Part shown: one piece after another, positions 16,409 through 26,931 of the stretch
Layout: the number at the start of each line of letters is the position of its first letter
Position numbering within the stretch: the stretch's first letter is position 1
Origin: Halpernia frigidisoli
GTDB lineage: Bacteria; Bacteroidota; Bacteroidia; Flavobacteriales; Weeksellaceae
Length of the DNA stretch: 64,000 nt
Reading direction: 5' to 3'
NCBI RefSeq assembly: GCF_900113805.1
Contig: NZ_FOQT01000003.1
Span: 359,927 to 423,926 of the forward strand
The notes under the pieces: model-generated
Seen by the model: the letters and a program-made list of their open reading frames with translations, nothing else
What the model was told of the DNA's origin: nothing
Database searches by the model: none
Made by a program: the position numbers and the translations under genes

Positions 16409-19216
16409 ATGAAATTTAAAACAATTAACACTGTTTTGATCGCTGCGGCTTTCTTTACATTTGATTTTGCTTATTCACAACAGACGCAGAATGACACGAT
16501 CAGCAACGGGAATAAGGAAAAAGACATTCAGGAAGTTGTGCTTATTGGCTATGGTGGCATTAAAAAAAGTGACGCTACCGGTTCTGTAACTTCAGTAAAA
16601 GCTGAGGATTTTAATAAAGGAACAGTGACATCCCCGGAGCAATTACTTCAAGGTAAAGCGGCAGGTGTGCAAATTACCTCAACAAGCGGTGATCCAAATG
16701 CAAAAAGCAATGTTAGAATTCGTGGTTTTGGATCTATCAGATCCGGTGGTGATCCACTTTATGTAATTGATGGAGTTCCGATCAGTTCAGGAGACAGTAG
16801 TTCCGGCAGAGGAGATATAGGTTTTGGATCTGGAGCCGCATCTAATCCATTAAATTTTATAAATCCAAACGATATTGAATCTATCGATGTTTTGAAAGAT
16901 GCTGGAGCAGTCGCAATTTATGGTTCAAGAGGAGCTAACGGTGTTATCATTATTACAACAAAAAAAGGTAAAAAAGGTGCAGGCCAGCTTACTTTTAATG
17001 CTACATCCGGTTTTAGCAGACTTGCAAACAGAATAGATTTATTAGGCGCTACAGAATACGCTGCAATACCTGGAGCAAAAGTTTTTGGTTCAAACACAGA
17101 TGCTTTAAAGGAAATAACAAGAACAGGAACTAATAATCAGTATGATCTATCTTATGCGGGAGGTTCTGATAATGGAAGTTATCGTGTTTCCCTGGCTTAT
17201 TTAGATCAAAAAGGAATTCTCTTAAATTCTGGTCAGCAAAAAACAAATATTTCATACTATGTAGATCAGAAGTTTTTTGATAATAAATTAAAATTAGAGT
17301 CTTCTTTTACGGCTAACTTTATTCGCGCCATTACGCCTCCTACGGCAGAAACTGCTGGTGCAGAAGGTGATGTGATAATTAGTGCGCTAAGATGGAATCC
17401 TACAAGAAATCTTTTCGATCCAACAAACCCATCAGGTTATACAATAATCGCTGATAATCCAAGGAATCCGCTCAATTTAATTAATTATTACACTGATATT
17501 AGTAAAACGTACCGAACAGTAGGTAATGTAGCTGCGACCTTAACTATTGCTAAAGGTCTGGACTTTAGAGTTAATTATGGTGTAGATTATTCTACTTCGC
17601 AAAGAGCAATTGCCGGGTCAGATTTAATTAATATTCAGAGTATTTCTACAGTTGGTGGTACAGCACTTCTTTTTAATATCAATAAGTACAATTATGTTAT
17701 TGAAAATACCCTGAATTATAAATGGAAGATCACAGATAAATTTAATTTAAATGCGATCGGGGGTTATTCATTCCAACAGTTTGATAATGCAGGACAACAA
17801 AACTTAGTTCAAAATTATGGTGGAAATCATGATCAAAACTATTACATCAGAAATATTTTTGCAGGAACAGTGATTAATCCAAGCAGCCAGTTTTCTTTTG
17901 ACAATCCTACAGATAAACTTCAGTCTTATTTTGGTAGAGCAATTTTTGATTACAATGGGATTTACGTACTTAATGCTATTATGAGAGCAGATGGGTCCAG
18001 TAAGTTTGGAGCAAATAATAAATATGGTTATTTCCCATCTATTTCAGGAGCCTGGAATATTGATAAAGAAGGATTTGCACCGGATTATTTTAATACTTTA
18101 AAATTAAGAGGAGGTTTTGGAATTACAGGAAATCAGGATTTCCCATCAGGACTTTCATCGACATTTTTGCAACCAAATAGAGGAAATTACAGACCTGTAA
18201 ATTTTGGTAATGCAGATCTTAAATGGGAGCAAACAGAGCAATATAATGCTGGTATCGATTTTGGCTTAATGCAAAACAGAATTAGTGGTAGTTTAGACTT
18301 TTACAACAAGACCAGCAAGGACGTTTTGGTTCAAAAAATTCAGTTGCAGAGAGAGACAGAGAGCCCGTTAGGATTTGTAAATCTTGATAATACGAGATTT
18401 ATTAACAAAGGAGCAGAGTTTTCAATTTCTTACAAAGCAATAAAAACAGCCGATTTTAATTTGGATTTTGGTGGTAATGTTGCCTACAATATTACAAAAG
18501 CAACTGGCGTAATAGCTGATGGTTTTGATAATACTGTCGGAATTAAAACAGGTATCATAAACGGTCAGGGTTTAACTGATGAGTATGCGCAAGGGCATTT
18601 TGACGGACAAGAACTTTTTACCTTTAATTTGCTACAATTCAGAGGCTTTGATGCTAATGGATTATCGCTATATGATGATGCTAATGGCGGAGTTACGAGC
18701 GATCCAGGTTTAGCGGTAAAGAAATTTTCCGGTTCAGCGCTTCCAAAGTATAACGTAGGTCTTTTTCTAAAAGGTAACTATAAAAATTTAGATTTTACAC
18801 TAAATGGTTATGGACAATATGGTGGTAAAATCTATGATAATACTGCAAATGCTTTATTTTACAAAGCTGCTTTTGCCCAAGGAACTAATGTACCTGCCGA
18901 CGTAGCTAATTCTAATGAAGCAGCAAACAATTCTAATGGTGCATCTACAAGATTTTTATCGTCTTCTGACTTTTTTAGATTTTCTAATATGAGTATTGGT
19001 TATACATTAAAAGGTGAAAGCGGTATCTTTAATTACGTAAAATCAGTAAGATTCAATATCACTGGGCAAAACCTTTTTGTGATTACAGGTTATAAAGGAT
19101 TCGATCCGGAAGTTAGTACAAGTAAGCCAATTGATGGCGTTCCTTCTTACGGAATTGATTATGCGTCTTATCCAAAGGCCAGAACTTTTTCAGCGGGTGT
19201 GAACATAAATTTTTAA
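16409..19216 (+). CDS. SusC/RagA-type TonB-dependent outer-membrane transporter
   Basis: A 935-residue TonB-dependent receptor that imports oligosaccharides with its SusD partner. It has a signal peptide (FDFAYSQQ), a TonB-box-like stretch (DIQEVVLIGYG, ~40-50), the plug domain (VRIRGFGSIRSGGDPLYVIDG) with the SusC hallmark IYGSRGANGVIIITTKKG, and a long beta-barrel ending KARTFSAGVNINF. The N-terminal carboxypeptidase-D regulatory-like domain common in SusC proteins is absent, giving a shorter N terminus. SusD follows 21 bases downstream. Confidence 0.95.
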   Translation: MKFKTINTVLIAAAFFTFDFAYSQQTQNDTISNGNKEKDIQEVVLIGYGGIKKSDATGSVTSVKAEDFNKGTVTSPEQLLQGKAAGVQITSTSGDPNAKSNVRIRGFGSIRSGGDPLYVIDGVPISSGDSSSGRGDIGFGSGAASNPLNFINPNDIESIDVLKDAGAVAIYGSRGANGVIIITTKKGKKGAGQLTFNATSGFSRLANRIDLLGATEYAAIPGAKVFGSNTDALKEITRTGTNNQYDLSYAGGSDNGSYRVSLAYLDQKGILLNSGQQKTNISYYVDQKFFDNKLKLESSFTANFIRAITPPTAETAGAEGDVIISALRWNPTRNLFDPTNPSGYTIIADNPRNPLNLINYYTDISKTYRTVGNVAATLTIAKGLDFRVNYGVDYSTSQRAIAGSDLINIQSISTVGGTALLFNINKYNYVIENTLNYKWKITDKFNLNAIGGYSFQQFDNAGQQNLVQNYGGNHDQNYYIRNIFAGTVINPSSQFSFDNPTDKLQSYFGRAIFDYNGIYVLNAIMRADGSSKFGANNKYGYFPSISGAWNIDKEGFAPDYFNTLKLRGGFGITGNQDFPSGLSSTFLQPNRGNYRPVNFGNADLKWEQTEQYNAGIDFGLMQNRISGSLDFYNKTSKDVLVQKIQLQRETESPLGFVNLDNTRFINKGAEFSISYKAIKTADFNLDFGGNVAYNITKATGVIADGFDNTVGIKTGIINGQGLTDEYAQGHFDGQELFTFNLLQFRGFDANGLSLYDDANGGVTSDPGLAVKKFSGSALPKYNVGLFLKGNYKNLDFTLNGYGQYGGKIYDNTANALFYKAAFAQGTNVPADVANSNEAANNSNGASTRFLSSSDFFRFSNMSIGYTLKGESGIFNYVKSVRFNITGQNLFVITGYKGFDPEVSTSKPIDGVPSYGIDYASYPKARTFSAGVNINF

Positions 19217-19237
19217 TTCAAAAAAAATATAATAGAA

Positions 19238-20815
19238 ATGAAAAAATATATTTTAACAGCAGTCGTGGCACTCGCTACGCTTACTAGCTGCAGTCTTGAT
19301 GAACAGTTAAATGACTCAATTGGGAAAGACAACCCGCAATTCAATACACTGGGATCACCAGCGCAGTCATTAGCTTTTACTTATACTTTATTAGAAGGAC
19401 CTGGAAGCCCATTTGGCATCTGGACTTTAAACGAAGATTCTTCAGATGAAGAAGCAAAGCCAACCCGCGGATCTGACTGGTTTGATGGAGGAAAATGGCA
19501 GCAGCTGCACCTTCATACCTGGTTGCCTTCTAATCCGCAAATCACAAACAGTTATACAGATATGAACCGTGGAATTGCTTATGCAACATCGGTATTGGGA
19601 TTTGCTAATGCTACAAAACAGCAAAAAGCGGAAGCTACTTTTTTACAGGTTTATTGGTTATGGTTAATGACAGATCATTTCGGACAAACCATTTTAAGAG
19701 AACCTAATGAAGCGGATTCTGTTCCATCAATATACTGGACGCGTTCTCAAGCAATTGATAATGAAATTGCAAAATTAGAAGCAGTCATTAATGATTTACC
19801 TGCTTACACAAACAGTGCAGGCGCTGGTACGGCCACAAAAAATGCAGGAAATGCTTTATTGGCAAAACTATATTTAAATAAAGCGGTTTACAAAGCGACA
19901 GATGCTGATGGTAAACCACAAGTTGTCACGCCAGCTGCATTCGCTGCGGCAGATATGGATAAAGTAATCGCGCTCACAACAGCTGCAATGGCGGGTACAA
20001 GCTTTACAAACATTGCAGGAAATACACCGGGACAAAACTATTTTCAAAATTTTGCGCCGGATAATGGTGAAAGATCCACAGAGATTATTTTTTCACGGGT
20101 AAATGAAGTTGGTAACGGCTCGAATGTTTTCCAATTTGCCTATATGACGACGCATTATAATCAGGCTCCAGGTGGTTACAATGGTCCAAGTACAACTACG
20201 GATTTGATAGGTAAATTTACCTCAACAGATCCCAATGACCCTCGTTTTTCAACAAACATTCCTTACTTAACAACTAATTCCGGTTTAAAAGCGGGTATTT
20301 TGATAGGTCAGCAGGTTAATCAGAGTGGGGCAAATATTTTAACCAGACTTGGGGCACCATTAAGTTTTACAACAGCTTTTGATCTGGCTTCTTCCGGAGA
20401 AGCACAGGGCGCCAGAGTAATTAAATATTATCCTCAATACACAAGTCCTGGAAATCCTACGCAGCAGGTAAATACTGACTTTATATTCTTAAGTCGTGCA
20501 GAATGTATGTTGATGCAGGCAGAAGCTTATGCAAGAAAAGGTAATTTTGCTACAGCTAATACTTTAATTGGACAATTGAGAGCAGCTCGCGGCGCAGCAC
20601 CATTAGCAATCACAACACTTCAAAACGTAAATGACGAGTTCGCGCGTGAAATGTACTGGCAAGGAACAAGAAGAACAGATCAAATAAGATTTGGAACTTT
20701 CTTAAATCCAGTTCAGGGAAGGACAGCAACTACAGACAGACACGTTATGGTATATCCAATTCCATTAATACCGCTAAACGCTAATCCTAAATTAAAACAA
20801 AATCCAGGATATTAA
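19238..20815 (+). CDS. SusD/RagB-type nutrient-binding outer-membrane lipoprotein
   Basis: A 525-residue surface lipoprotein that lids the SusC barrel and binds glycan. The lipobox is LTSCS near residue 20. Helical TPR-like segments characteristic of SusD are visible, including FLQVYWLWLMTDHFGQT, ALLAKLYLNKAVY and FLSRAECMLMQAEAYARKG, ending with FAREMYWQGTRRTDQIRFGTF. It pairs with the upstream SusC and is followed by an intrinsic terminator, so susCD may be a separate transcript unit or an attenuated part of the locus. Confidence 0.94.
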   Translation: MKKYILTAVVALATLTSCSLDEQLNDSIGKDNPQFNTLGSPAQSLAFTYTLLEGPGSPFGIWTLNEDSSDEEAKPTRGSDWFDGGKWQQLHLHTWLPSNPQITNSYTDMNRGIAYATSVLGFANATKQQKAEATFLQVYWLWLMTDHFGQTILREPNEADSVPSIYWTRSQAIDNEIAKLEAVINDLPAYTNSAGAGTATKNAGNALLAKLYLNKAVYKATDADGKPQVVTPAAFAAADMDKVIALTTAAMAGTSFTNIAGNTPGQNYFQNFAPDNGERSTEIIFSRVNEVGNGSNVFQFAYMTTHYNQAPGGYNGPSTTTDLIGKFTSTDPNDPRFSTNIPYLTTNSGLKAGILIGQQVNQSGANILTRLGAPLSFTTAFDLASSGEAQGARVIKYYPQYTSPGNPTQQVNTDFIFLSRAECMLMQAEAYARKGNFATANTLIGQLRAARGAAPLAITTLQNVNDEFAREMYWQGTRRTDQIRFGTFLNPVQGRTATTDRHVMVYPIPLIPLNANPKLKQNPGY

Positions 20816-20850
20816 TTCTTAAATTTTATATTAATTTTATTTTTCTAAAA

Positions 20851-20882
20851 CTCGGGTAGTTAAATAATTACCCGGGTTTTTT
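20851..20882 (+). terminator. Intrinsic terminator after susD
   Basis: Stem CTCGGGTA/TACCCGGG with a 10-base loop, followed by six T residues. It separates susCD from the GH32 gene. Confidence 0.8.
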
Positions 20883-20910
20883 ATAAAATATATTTACATC
20901 GAAAAAGCGA

Positions 20911-22500
20911 ATGATTACAAAATTAATTAATTTAAAATCAGTTTGTTTTCTGCTTATTTTTCTTCTTTTAAATTGTAAAAATCAGACAGATCAATCTGTA
21001 ATCAAAGTACAATCTTCTGTTAAAACGAGTACAGATTCTACTATAACTTACAAAGAACCTTTTAGAAATCAATTTCATTTTTCACCGGAAAAACACTGGA
21101 TGAATGATCCTAACGGAATGGTTTTTTACAAGGGTATTTACCACTTATTCTATCAATACTATCCGGACGATATCGTTTGGGGACCGATGCATTGGGGCCA
21201 CGCCACTTCAAAAGATTTAGTGCATTGGGAAAATAAAAAAACAGCACTATTCCCGGATAAATTGGGTTACATTTTTTCCGGAAGCGCAGTAATAGACAAA
21301 GAAAATTTTTCCGGTTTGGGAACAAAGGAAAATCCGCCGATGGTGGCTATTTTTACTTACCACAATATGGAATTTGAAAAAGCAAAAAAAATAAACACAC
21401 AAACACAAGCCTTGGCTTACAGTTTAGATGAAGGCGAAACCTGGACTAAATATAAGTCAAACCCGATCATAAATAATTTAGATAAAAAAGATTTTCGCGA
21501 TCCCAAATGTTTCTGGAATGAATCGACTAAAGAATGGAATTTAGTATTAGTAGCAGGCGACAGAGCGCAAATTTACACTTCAAAAAATTTACTGAACTGG
21601 AAACTTGAAAGTGAGTTTGGACAAAATATCGGCGAGCATGGCGGTGTTTGGGAATGTCCGGATTTGTTTAAATTAAAGATAAACAACGAAGAAAAATGGG
21701 TTTTACTAATTAGTGTAAATCCCGGCGCACCAAACGGTGGTTCTGGAACGCAATATTTTGTGGGAGATTTTGATGGAAAAACTTTTACAACTAATCAAAA
21801 AGACACAAAATGGTTAGATTATGGCGCAGACAATTATGCAGGCGTTACTTTTAGCAATTTGCCGGAAGATGAAAGAATTTTAGTTGGCTGGATGAGCAAC
21901 TGGAGTTATGGCCAAAAAACGCCCACAAAAAACTGGAGAAGCTCCATGACTTTGCCCCGACAATTATCTTTAAACAAAATAAACGATCAATATATTTTAC
22001 AAAGTACACCGGTAAATTCATTTGAAAAGTTGTTAAAAAAGGATTATTCTAAAGCGGTCCTTGATATCAAAAGCAATAAAAAATTACAATTTGATTATCC
22101 GTCTTTAAATGAGTCTCAAATTAATTTTCAAACCAAAGCAGAAAACTTAAAATTGGTATTTTATAATGACGTAAAAGACTCTTTGGTTTTAAATTACATC
22201 AAAAATAAAAATGAATTCTCAGTCGACAGAACGCATTCCGGGATCATAAATTTCGGCGAAAATTTTGCCACAAAAGTTCACACGACTGTTCTTAAAAATC
22301 TCATTTCTGATCAAATTAAATATCAAATTATTCTTGACCGATCAAGTATTGAAATATTTTTAAATGACGGATTATACAGTTTCACAGAACAAATTTTCCC
22401 TAATAAACCTTACAATCATTTAAAAATAATATCAGAAGAAGATTTAAAATTAAAAGATTTTAAAGTTTCAGCGGTTAATTCAATTTGGAACAAAAACTAA
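20911..22500 (+). CDS. GH32 lipoprotein (levanase/inulinase/invertase type)
   Basis: GH32 enzymes hydrolyse beta-fructofuranosidic bonds in sucrose, inulin or levan. The 529-residue protein has a lipobox (FLLLNCKN), so it is predicted to be membrane anchored. The three catalytic segments are present: nucleophile WMNDPNG (Asp66), transition-state stabiliser FRDPK (Asp197) and acid/base WECPDLF (Glu248). A five-bladed propeller followed by a C-terminal beta-sandwich (RSSIEIFLNDGLYSFTEQIF) is typical of exo-acting family members. Fructokinase follows 6 bases downstream, which supports release of fructose. Confidence 0.94.
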   Translation: MITKLINLKSVCFLLIFLLLNCKNQTDQSVIKVQSSVKTSTDSTITYKEPFRNQFHFSPEKHWMNDPNGMVFYKGIYHLFYQYYPDDIVWGPMHWGHATSKDLVHWENKKTALFPDKLGYIFSGSAVIDKENFSGLGTKENPPMVAIFTYHNMEFEKAKKINTQTQALAYSLDEGETWTKYKSNPIINNLDKKDFRDPKCFWNESTKEWNLVLVAGDRAQIYTSKNLLNWKLESEFGQNIGEHGGVWECPDLFKLKINNEEKWVLLISVNPGAPNGGSGTQYFVGDFDGKTFTTNQKDTKWLDYGADNYAGVTFSNLPEDERILVGWMSNWSYGQKTPTKNWRSSMTLPRQLSLNKINDQYILQSTPVNSFEKLLKKDYSKAVLDIKSNKKLQFDYPSLNESQINFQTKAENLKLVFYNDVKDSLVLNYIKNKNEFSVDRTHSGIINFGENFATKVHTTVLKNLISDQIKYQIILDRSSIEIFLNDGLYSFTEQIFPNKPYNHLKIISEEDLKLKDFKVSAVNSIWNKN

Positions 22501-22506
22501 TTTTTA

Positions 22507-23412
22507 ATGCAAAATAAAAAACCCGACAATTTAAATATTGTTTGCTTCGGCGAAGTCCTTTTTGATATTTTCCCAAATCACACCAAAATTGGTGGTGCGC
22601 CGTTAAATGTGGCTTTGAGATTGGCTTCATTGGGAATTAATACCTCAATTATCAGTAAAATTGGCGATGATAATTTAGGTAAAGAAATGTTAGATTTTAT
22701 TTCAGAAAGTGATGTAAATACTGATTTAATTCAAGTCGATGAAACTTTATCAACGGGCGAAGTTTTTGTAAAATTAGATGAAAAAGGTTCTGCGTCTTAT
22801 ACCATAAACTATCCTGCAGCGTGGGATAAAATTACCTTTGAGGACAATTGTGTAGAAGCAGTCAAAAATTCTGACGCGTTTATTTTTGGAACTTTGGCGT
22901 GTCGCGATGAGGTTTCTTTTTCTGCTTTAAAACAATTATTGCCTTTTTCTAAACATAAAATTTTAGATGTTAATTTAAGAAAGCCGCATTACACTTTCGA
23001 ATTATTACATTATTTAATGAATGAAGCAGATTTATTAAAATTTAATGACGAAGAACTTTTTGAAATAGCCGATCATTTTAATTCACCTTTTCACAATTTA
23101 GAACAAAATATTTTATTTATTTCTGAAAAAACGAATACAAAAAACATCTGCGTAACTAAAGGAAATCATGGCGCAGTTTTATTAAATAACGGAAAATTCT
23201 ATTACAACAGTGGTTTCCGCGTCAAAGTTGTAGATACGGTTGGTTCCGGCGACTCTTTTTTAGCGGGATTAATTTCGCAACTTACAAAAGGTGAAGATCC
23301 GCAAAAAGCCATTGATTTTGCTTGTGCTTTGGGTGCTTTGGTCACGCAAACTGAAGGTGCAAATTCTAAAATATCGCATTCCGAACTTGAAAAATTTATA
23401 AATCCACTTTAA
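22507..23412 (+). CDS. PfkB-family carbohydrate kinase (fructokinase)
   Basis: A 301-residue PfkB-family sugar kinase. Visible are the N-terminal GEVLFDIFPN and GGAPLNVALRLASLG (substrate binding), and the C-terminal ATP/anion-hole motif DTVGSGDSFLAG with the catalytic Asp in GSGD. Fructose is the likely substrate because the gene directly follows a GH32 and precedes alpha-glucosidases; this is inferred from context. The protein has no signal peptide and is cytoplasmic. Six bases separate it from the GH32 gene and five from the first GH13 gene, so these form one operon. Confidence 0.9.
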   Translation: MQNKKPDNLNIVCFGEVLFDIFPNHTKIGGAPLNVALRLASLGINTSIISKIGDDNLGKEMLDFISESDVNTDLIQVDETLSTGEVFVKLDEKGSASYTINYPAAWDKITFEDNCVEAVKNSDAFIFGTLACRDEVSFSALKQLLPFSKHKILDVNLRKPHYTFELLHYLMNEADLLKFNDEELFEIADHFNSPFHNLEQNILFISEKTNTKNICVTKGNHGAVLLNNGKFYYNSGFRVKVVDTVGSGDSFLAGLISQLTKGEDPQKAIDFACALGALVTQTEGANSKISHSELEKFINPL

Positions 23413-23417
23413 AAAAA

Positions 23418-25175
23418 ATGAAAATGAAAAATACGATGATTCTCATTGCGATACTATCCGCAATTACGGTTTTTTCCCAGAAAAAATCAAAAGATATAGA
23501 CCGAAAATGGTGGAAAGAAGCCGTGGTTTACCAAATTTATCCCCGAAGTTTTAAAGACACGAATGGTGATGGCGTTGGTGATTTAAAGGGCATTATTTCA
23601 AAATTAGATTACATAAAAAGTTTAGGGATCAACGCAATCTGGCTCAATCCGATCTTTGAATCTCCCAACGCGGATAACGGTTATGATATTTCAGATTATC
23701 AGTCGATCATGAAGCAGTTTGGAACGATGGATGATTTTAATACTTTGCTAAAAGATGCCCATCAAAAAGATTTAAAAATAATTTTGGATCTCGTGGTAAA
23801 TCATAGTTCAGACGAGCACAAATGGTTTCAGGAAAGCAGAAAATCCCGTGATAATCCGTACAGAGATTATTACCATTGGTGGCCTGCAGAAAAGGGAAAA
23901 CCCGCATTTCGTCCCGGTGCTTTTGAGGCAGACGGAAGCGGCTGGCGTTATGATAAAACGACGAACTCGTACTATTTGCATTATTTCAATTTTAAACAGC
24001 CGGATCTTAACTGGGAAAATCCAAAAGTGCGTCAGGAAATTTATTCTATGATGCGGTTTTGGCTGGATAAAGGAATCGATGGTTTTAGAATGGACGTGAT
24101 TCCTTTTATATCCAAAGACACCAATTTTCCTGTAATTACGCAGGCCGATTTAGATAAAAATTACCACGGAAGATGGGACGTTTATATGGGAGAAGGTCCG
24201 CATCTGCACGATTATTTAAAGGAAATGAATAAGGAAGTTTTGAGCAAATATCCGAATGCAATGTCGCTTGCAGAAGGTGCCGGAATGCTGAAATCTACCG
24301 CGTTAAATTTTGTTGACCCTGCAAGACATGAATTAAATATGGGCTATCATTTTGAAGGAACAAATCTTGGTTATGTTCCGAGATATTTTAAAAAATCAGG
24401 TCCTTACAAATTGACAGATTTTAAAAAAATATACACAGATTGGGACGCGGTTTACAAAGAAAAAGGTTGGGGAACGACTTATTTAGGAAATCACGATCAG
24501 CCAAGAATGGTTTCAAGATGGGGAAATGATTCCGAACAATTTCGCGCGCCTTCGTCTAAAATGTTGACCACTTTTTTATTGTCGATGACGGGAACACCGT
24601 ACTATTATTATGGTGACGAACTCGGAATGACCAATATCAAATTTGATAAAATTGAAGATTACCGCGATATTGAAGTTTTCGCAGAATACGATAAAGTGAA
24701 AAATGCTGGTGGTGATTTAAAAGAATTTATCGAAAATCAAAAAACTGGTGGCGCAAGAGACAATGGACGAACGCCAATGCAATGGAATGAAAAAGAAAAT
24801 GCCGGTTTTACCACTGGAACGCCTTGGTTAAAAGTGAACGCCAATAAATCTGAAATTAATGTTTTAGATGAAGAAAAAAATCCGAATTCCACGCTTAATT
24901 ATTTCAAAAAAATGACGAAAACCAGAAGAGAAAATCTGGCTTTAATTTATGGAAAATACACTTTGGTAGATGAACCAAACGAGCAAATTTATGCCTACAC
25001 CAAAGAACTGGACGGTAAAAAATTGTTAGTTGTTCTTAATTTTTCAGATAAAGAAGCAAAACTTAATTCTGATCTTGATTTAAAAAATGCTAAAATTTTA
25101 ATTGAAAATTATCCATCAGATAACAAAACTGGTACATTTCAGCCTTATGAAGCGGTCATTTATCAATTGAAATAA
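23418..25175 (+). CDS. Exported GH13 alpha-glucosidase, paralog 1
   Basis: A 585-residue GH13 enzyme of the oligo-1,6-glucosidase/alpha-glucosidase type with a signal peptide (AILSAITVFSQ). The four GH13 regions are visible: DLVVNHSSDEH, GFRMDVI (nucleophile Asp226), SLAEGAG (acid Glu286) and YLGNHDQPR. The residue after the nucleophile is Val, which in characterised family members goes with alpha-1,6 (isomaltase-like) preference; this is an inference for this protein. The C-terminal beta domain is complete. It is followed 7 bases later by a closely related paralog. Confidence 0.92.
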   Translation: MKMKNTMILIAILSAITVFSQKKSKDIDRKWWKEAVVYQIYPRSFKDTNGDGVGDLKGIISKLDYIKSLGINAIWLNPIFESPNADNGYDISDYQSIMKQFGTMDDFNTLLKDAHQKDLKIILDLVVNHSSDEHKWFQESRKSRDNPYRDYYHWWPAEKGKPAFRPGAFEADGSGWRYDKTTNSYYLHYFNFKQPDLNWENPKVRQEIYSMMRFWLDKGIDGFRMDVIPFISKDTNFPVITQADLDKNYHGRWDVYMGEGPHLHDYLKEMNKEVLSKYPNAMSLAEGAGMLKSTALNFVDPARHELNMGYHFEGTNLGYVPRYFKKSGPYKLTDFKKIYTDWDAVYKEKGWGTTYLGNHDQPRMVSRWGNDSEQFRAPSSKMLTTFLLSMTGTPYYYYGDELGMTNIKFDKIEDYRDIEVFAEYDKVKNAGGDLKEFIENQKTGGARDNGRTPMQWNEKENAGFTTGTPWLKVNANKSEINVLDEEKNPNSTLNYFKKMTKTRRENLALIYGKYTLVDEPNEQIYAYTKELDGKKLLVVLNFSDKEAKLNSDLDLKNAKILIENYPSDNKTGTFQPYEAVIYQLK

Positions 25176-25182
25176 TTTTAAA

Positions 25183-26916
25183 ATGAAAAGATTTTTTTTA
25201 AATATTGTCTTCTTAATTTTAGCGATAAATTCGGTAAAATCTCAAACGAAAACGCCCGATAATTTAGATAAAAAATGGTGGAAGGAAGCCGTGGTTTATC
25301 AAATTTACCCTAGAAGTTTTAAAGACAGCAACGGCGATGGAATTGGTGATTTAAAGGGGATTATTTCTAAACTCGATTATCTGAAAAGTACCGGAATTAC
25401 CGCGGTTTGGCTCAATCCAATTTACGAATCACCGAACGATGACAACGGCTACGACATAAGCAATTACCGCGAGATCATGAAAGATTTCGGGACGATGGCA
25501 GATTTTGATCTGTTGTTAAAAGAAATGCACAAAAGAAACATCAAATTGATAATGGATCTTGTAGTGAATCACAGTTCAGACGAAAATAAATGGTTTCAGG
25601 AAAGCAGAAAATCACGGACAAATAAATACCGCGATTATTATTATTGGTGGCCTGCGGAAAAAGGAACGCCACCTTACAGATGGAGTTTTTTCGACGTCAA
25701 CAGCAATGCCTGGAAATACGACCAGCAAACAAATTCCTATTATTTGCATTATTTTTCCCAAAAACAGCCAGATTTAAACTGGAATAATCCAAAATTGCGC
25801 GAGGAAATTTATTCCATGATGAAATTTTGGCTGGACAAAGGAATTGATGGTTTTAGAATGGACGCTTTTCAGTTTATTTCAAAAGATCCTACATTTCCAG
25901 AATTGCCGAAAGAAACGACTTCCAATTCGCAAAATATGATAAAATATTATATGCACGGCGCACATTTGCACGAGTATATTCAGGAAATGAATCGGGAAGT
26001 TTTAAGCAAATATCCAAATGCGATGACCGTTGCAGAAGGTGCAGGCGATTCAGCGCAAGAAGCAATGAATTTTGTAGATCCTGCCAGAAAAGAATTAAAC
26101 ATTGCTTATCACTTTGAAAGTGTGGATGTTGGCAAAAATATTTTAGACTACGGTTTGGTGAAATACAAAAAAATGTTTGAAGATTATGACACGGAATTTA
26201 AAGACAAAGGTTGGTTGGCGATTTTTTTAGCCAATCACGATCAACCTAGAATGGTCAATAAATTTGGAAGCGACACGCCGGAATTTCGGGAATTATCTTC
26301 AAAAATGTTGTCTACTTTTATTCTCACAATGCGTGGAACCCCATTTTATTACAACGGTGACGAACTGGGAATGAATAATATAAAATTTGATAAAATTGAA
26401 GATTATAACGATGTTGACACCAAAAATAAATACGAACATTTAAAAGAAACTGGCGGCGATTTGAAGGCTTTTCTTGAAGGTCAAAAACAGACTTCCAGAG
26501 AAAACAGCAGAACGCCTTTTCAATGGAATGATACCAAAAACGCAGGTTTTACAACTGGAAAACCTTGGTTAAAAGTAAATCCAAATTACGTTTCCATTAA
26601 TGAAGCAGCGGAAAATAAAGATCCAAATTCAGTTTTAAATTATTTCCGAAAATTAACAAAACTAAGAAAGGAAAATCCGGTTTTGGTTTACGGAAAATTT
26701 GATTTGGTTGATGCTGAAAATCCCGATATTTTCGCTTACACAAGAGAATTAAACGGCGAAAAATTATTAATTATTTTAAATTTTACCGGTAAAAACACGA
26801 CTTTAAAATCGGATTTAGACTTAAAAAAAGCAGAACTTATTTTAAGTAATTATAAAGAGATAACACAGGATTTTAATTTAAAACCCTATGAATCTGTTAT
26901 TTATAAATTAAAATAA
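25183..26916 (+). CDS. Exported GH13 alpha-glucosidase, paralog 2
   Basis: A 577-residue paralog of the preceding gene, with a signal peptide (AINSVKSQ) and the same motifs: DLVVNHSSDEN, GFRMDAF (Asp227), TVAEGAG (Glu285) and FLANHDQPR. The residue after the nucleophile is Ala instead of Val, and the neighbouring lid segment (SKDPTFPELPK) also differs, so the two enzymes probably differ in linkage preference. It lies 7 bases after paralog 1, which suggests an old tandem duplication. Confidence 0.92.
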   Translation: MKRFFLNIVFLILAINSVKSQTKTPDNLDKKWWKEAVVYQIYPRSFKDSNGDGIGDLKGIISKLDYLKSTGITAVWLNPIYESPNDDNGYDISNYREIMKDFGTMADFDLLLKEMHKRNIKLIMDLVVNHSSDENKWFQESRKSRTNKYRDYYYWWPAEKGTPPYRWSFFDVNSNAWKYDQQTNSYYLHYFSQKQPDLNWNNPKLREEIYSMMKFWLDKGIDGFRMDAFQFISKDPTFPELPKETTSNSQNMIKYYMHGAHLHEYIQEMNREVLSKYPNAMTVAEGAGDSAQEAMNFVDPARKELNIAYHFESVDVGKNILDYGLVKYKKMFEDYDTEFKDKGWLAIFLANHDQPRMVNKFGSDTPEFRELSSKMLSTFILTMRGTPFYYNGDELGMNNIKFDKIEDYNDVDTKNKYEHLKETGGDLKAFLEGQKQTSRENSRTPFQWNDTKNAGFTTGKPWLKVNPNYVSINEAAENKDPNSVLNYFRKLTKLRKENPVLVYGKFDLVDAENPDIFAYTRELNGEKLLIILNFTGKNTTLKSDLDLKKAELILSNYKEITQDFNLKPYESVIYKLK

Positions 26917-26931
26917 ATTAAAAATAAAATT

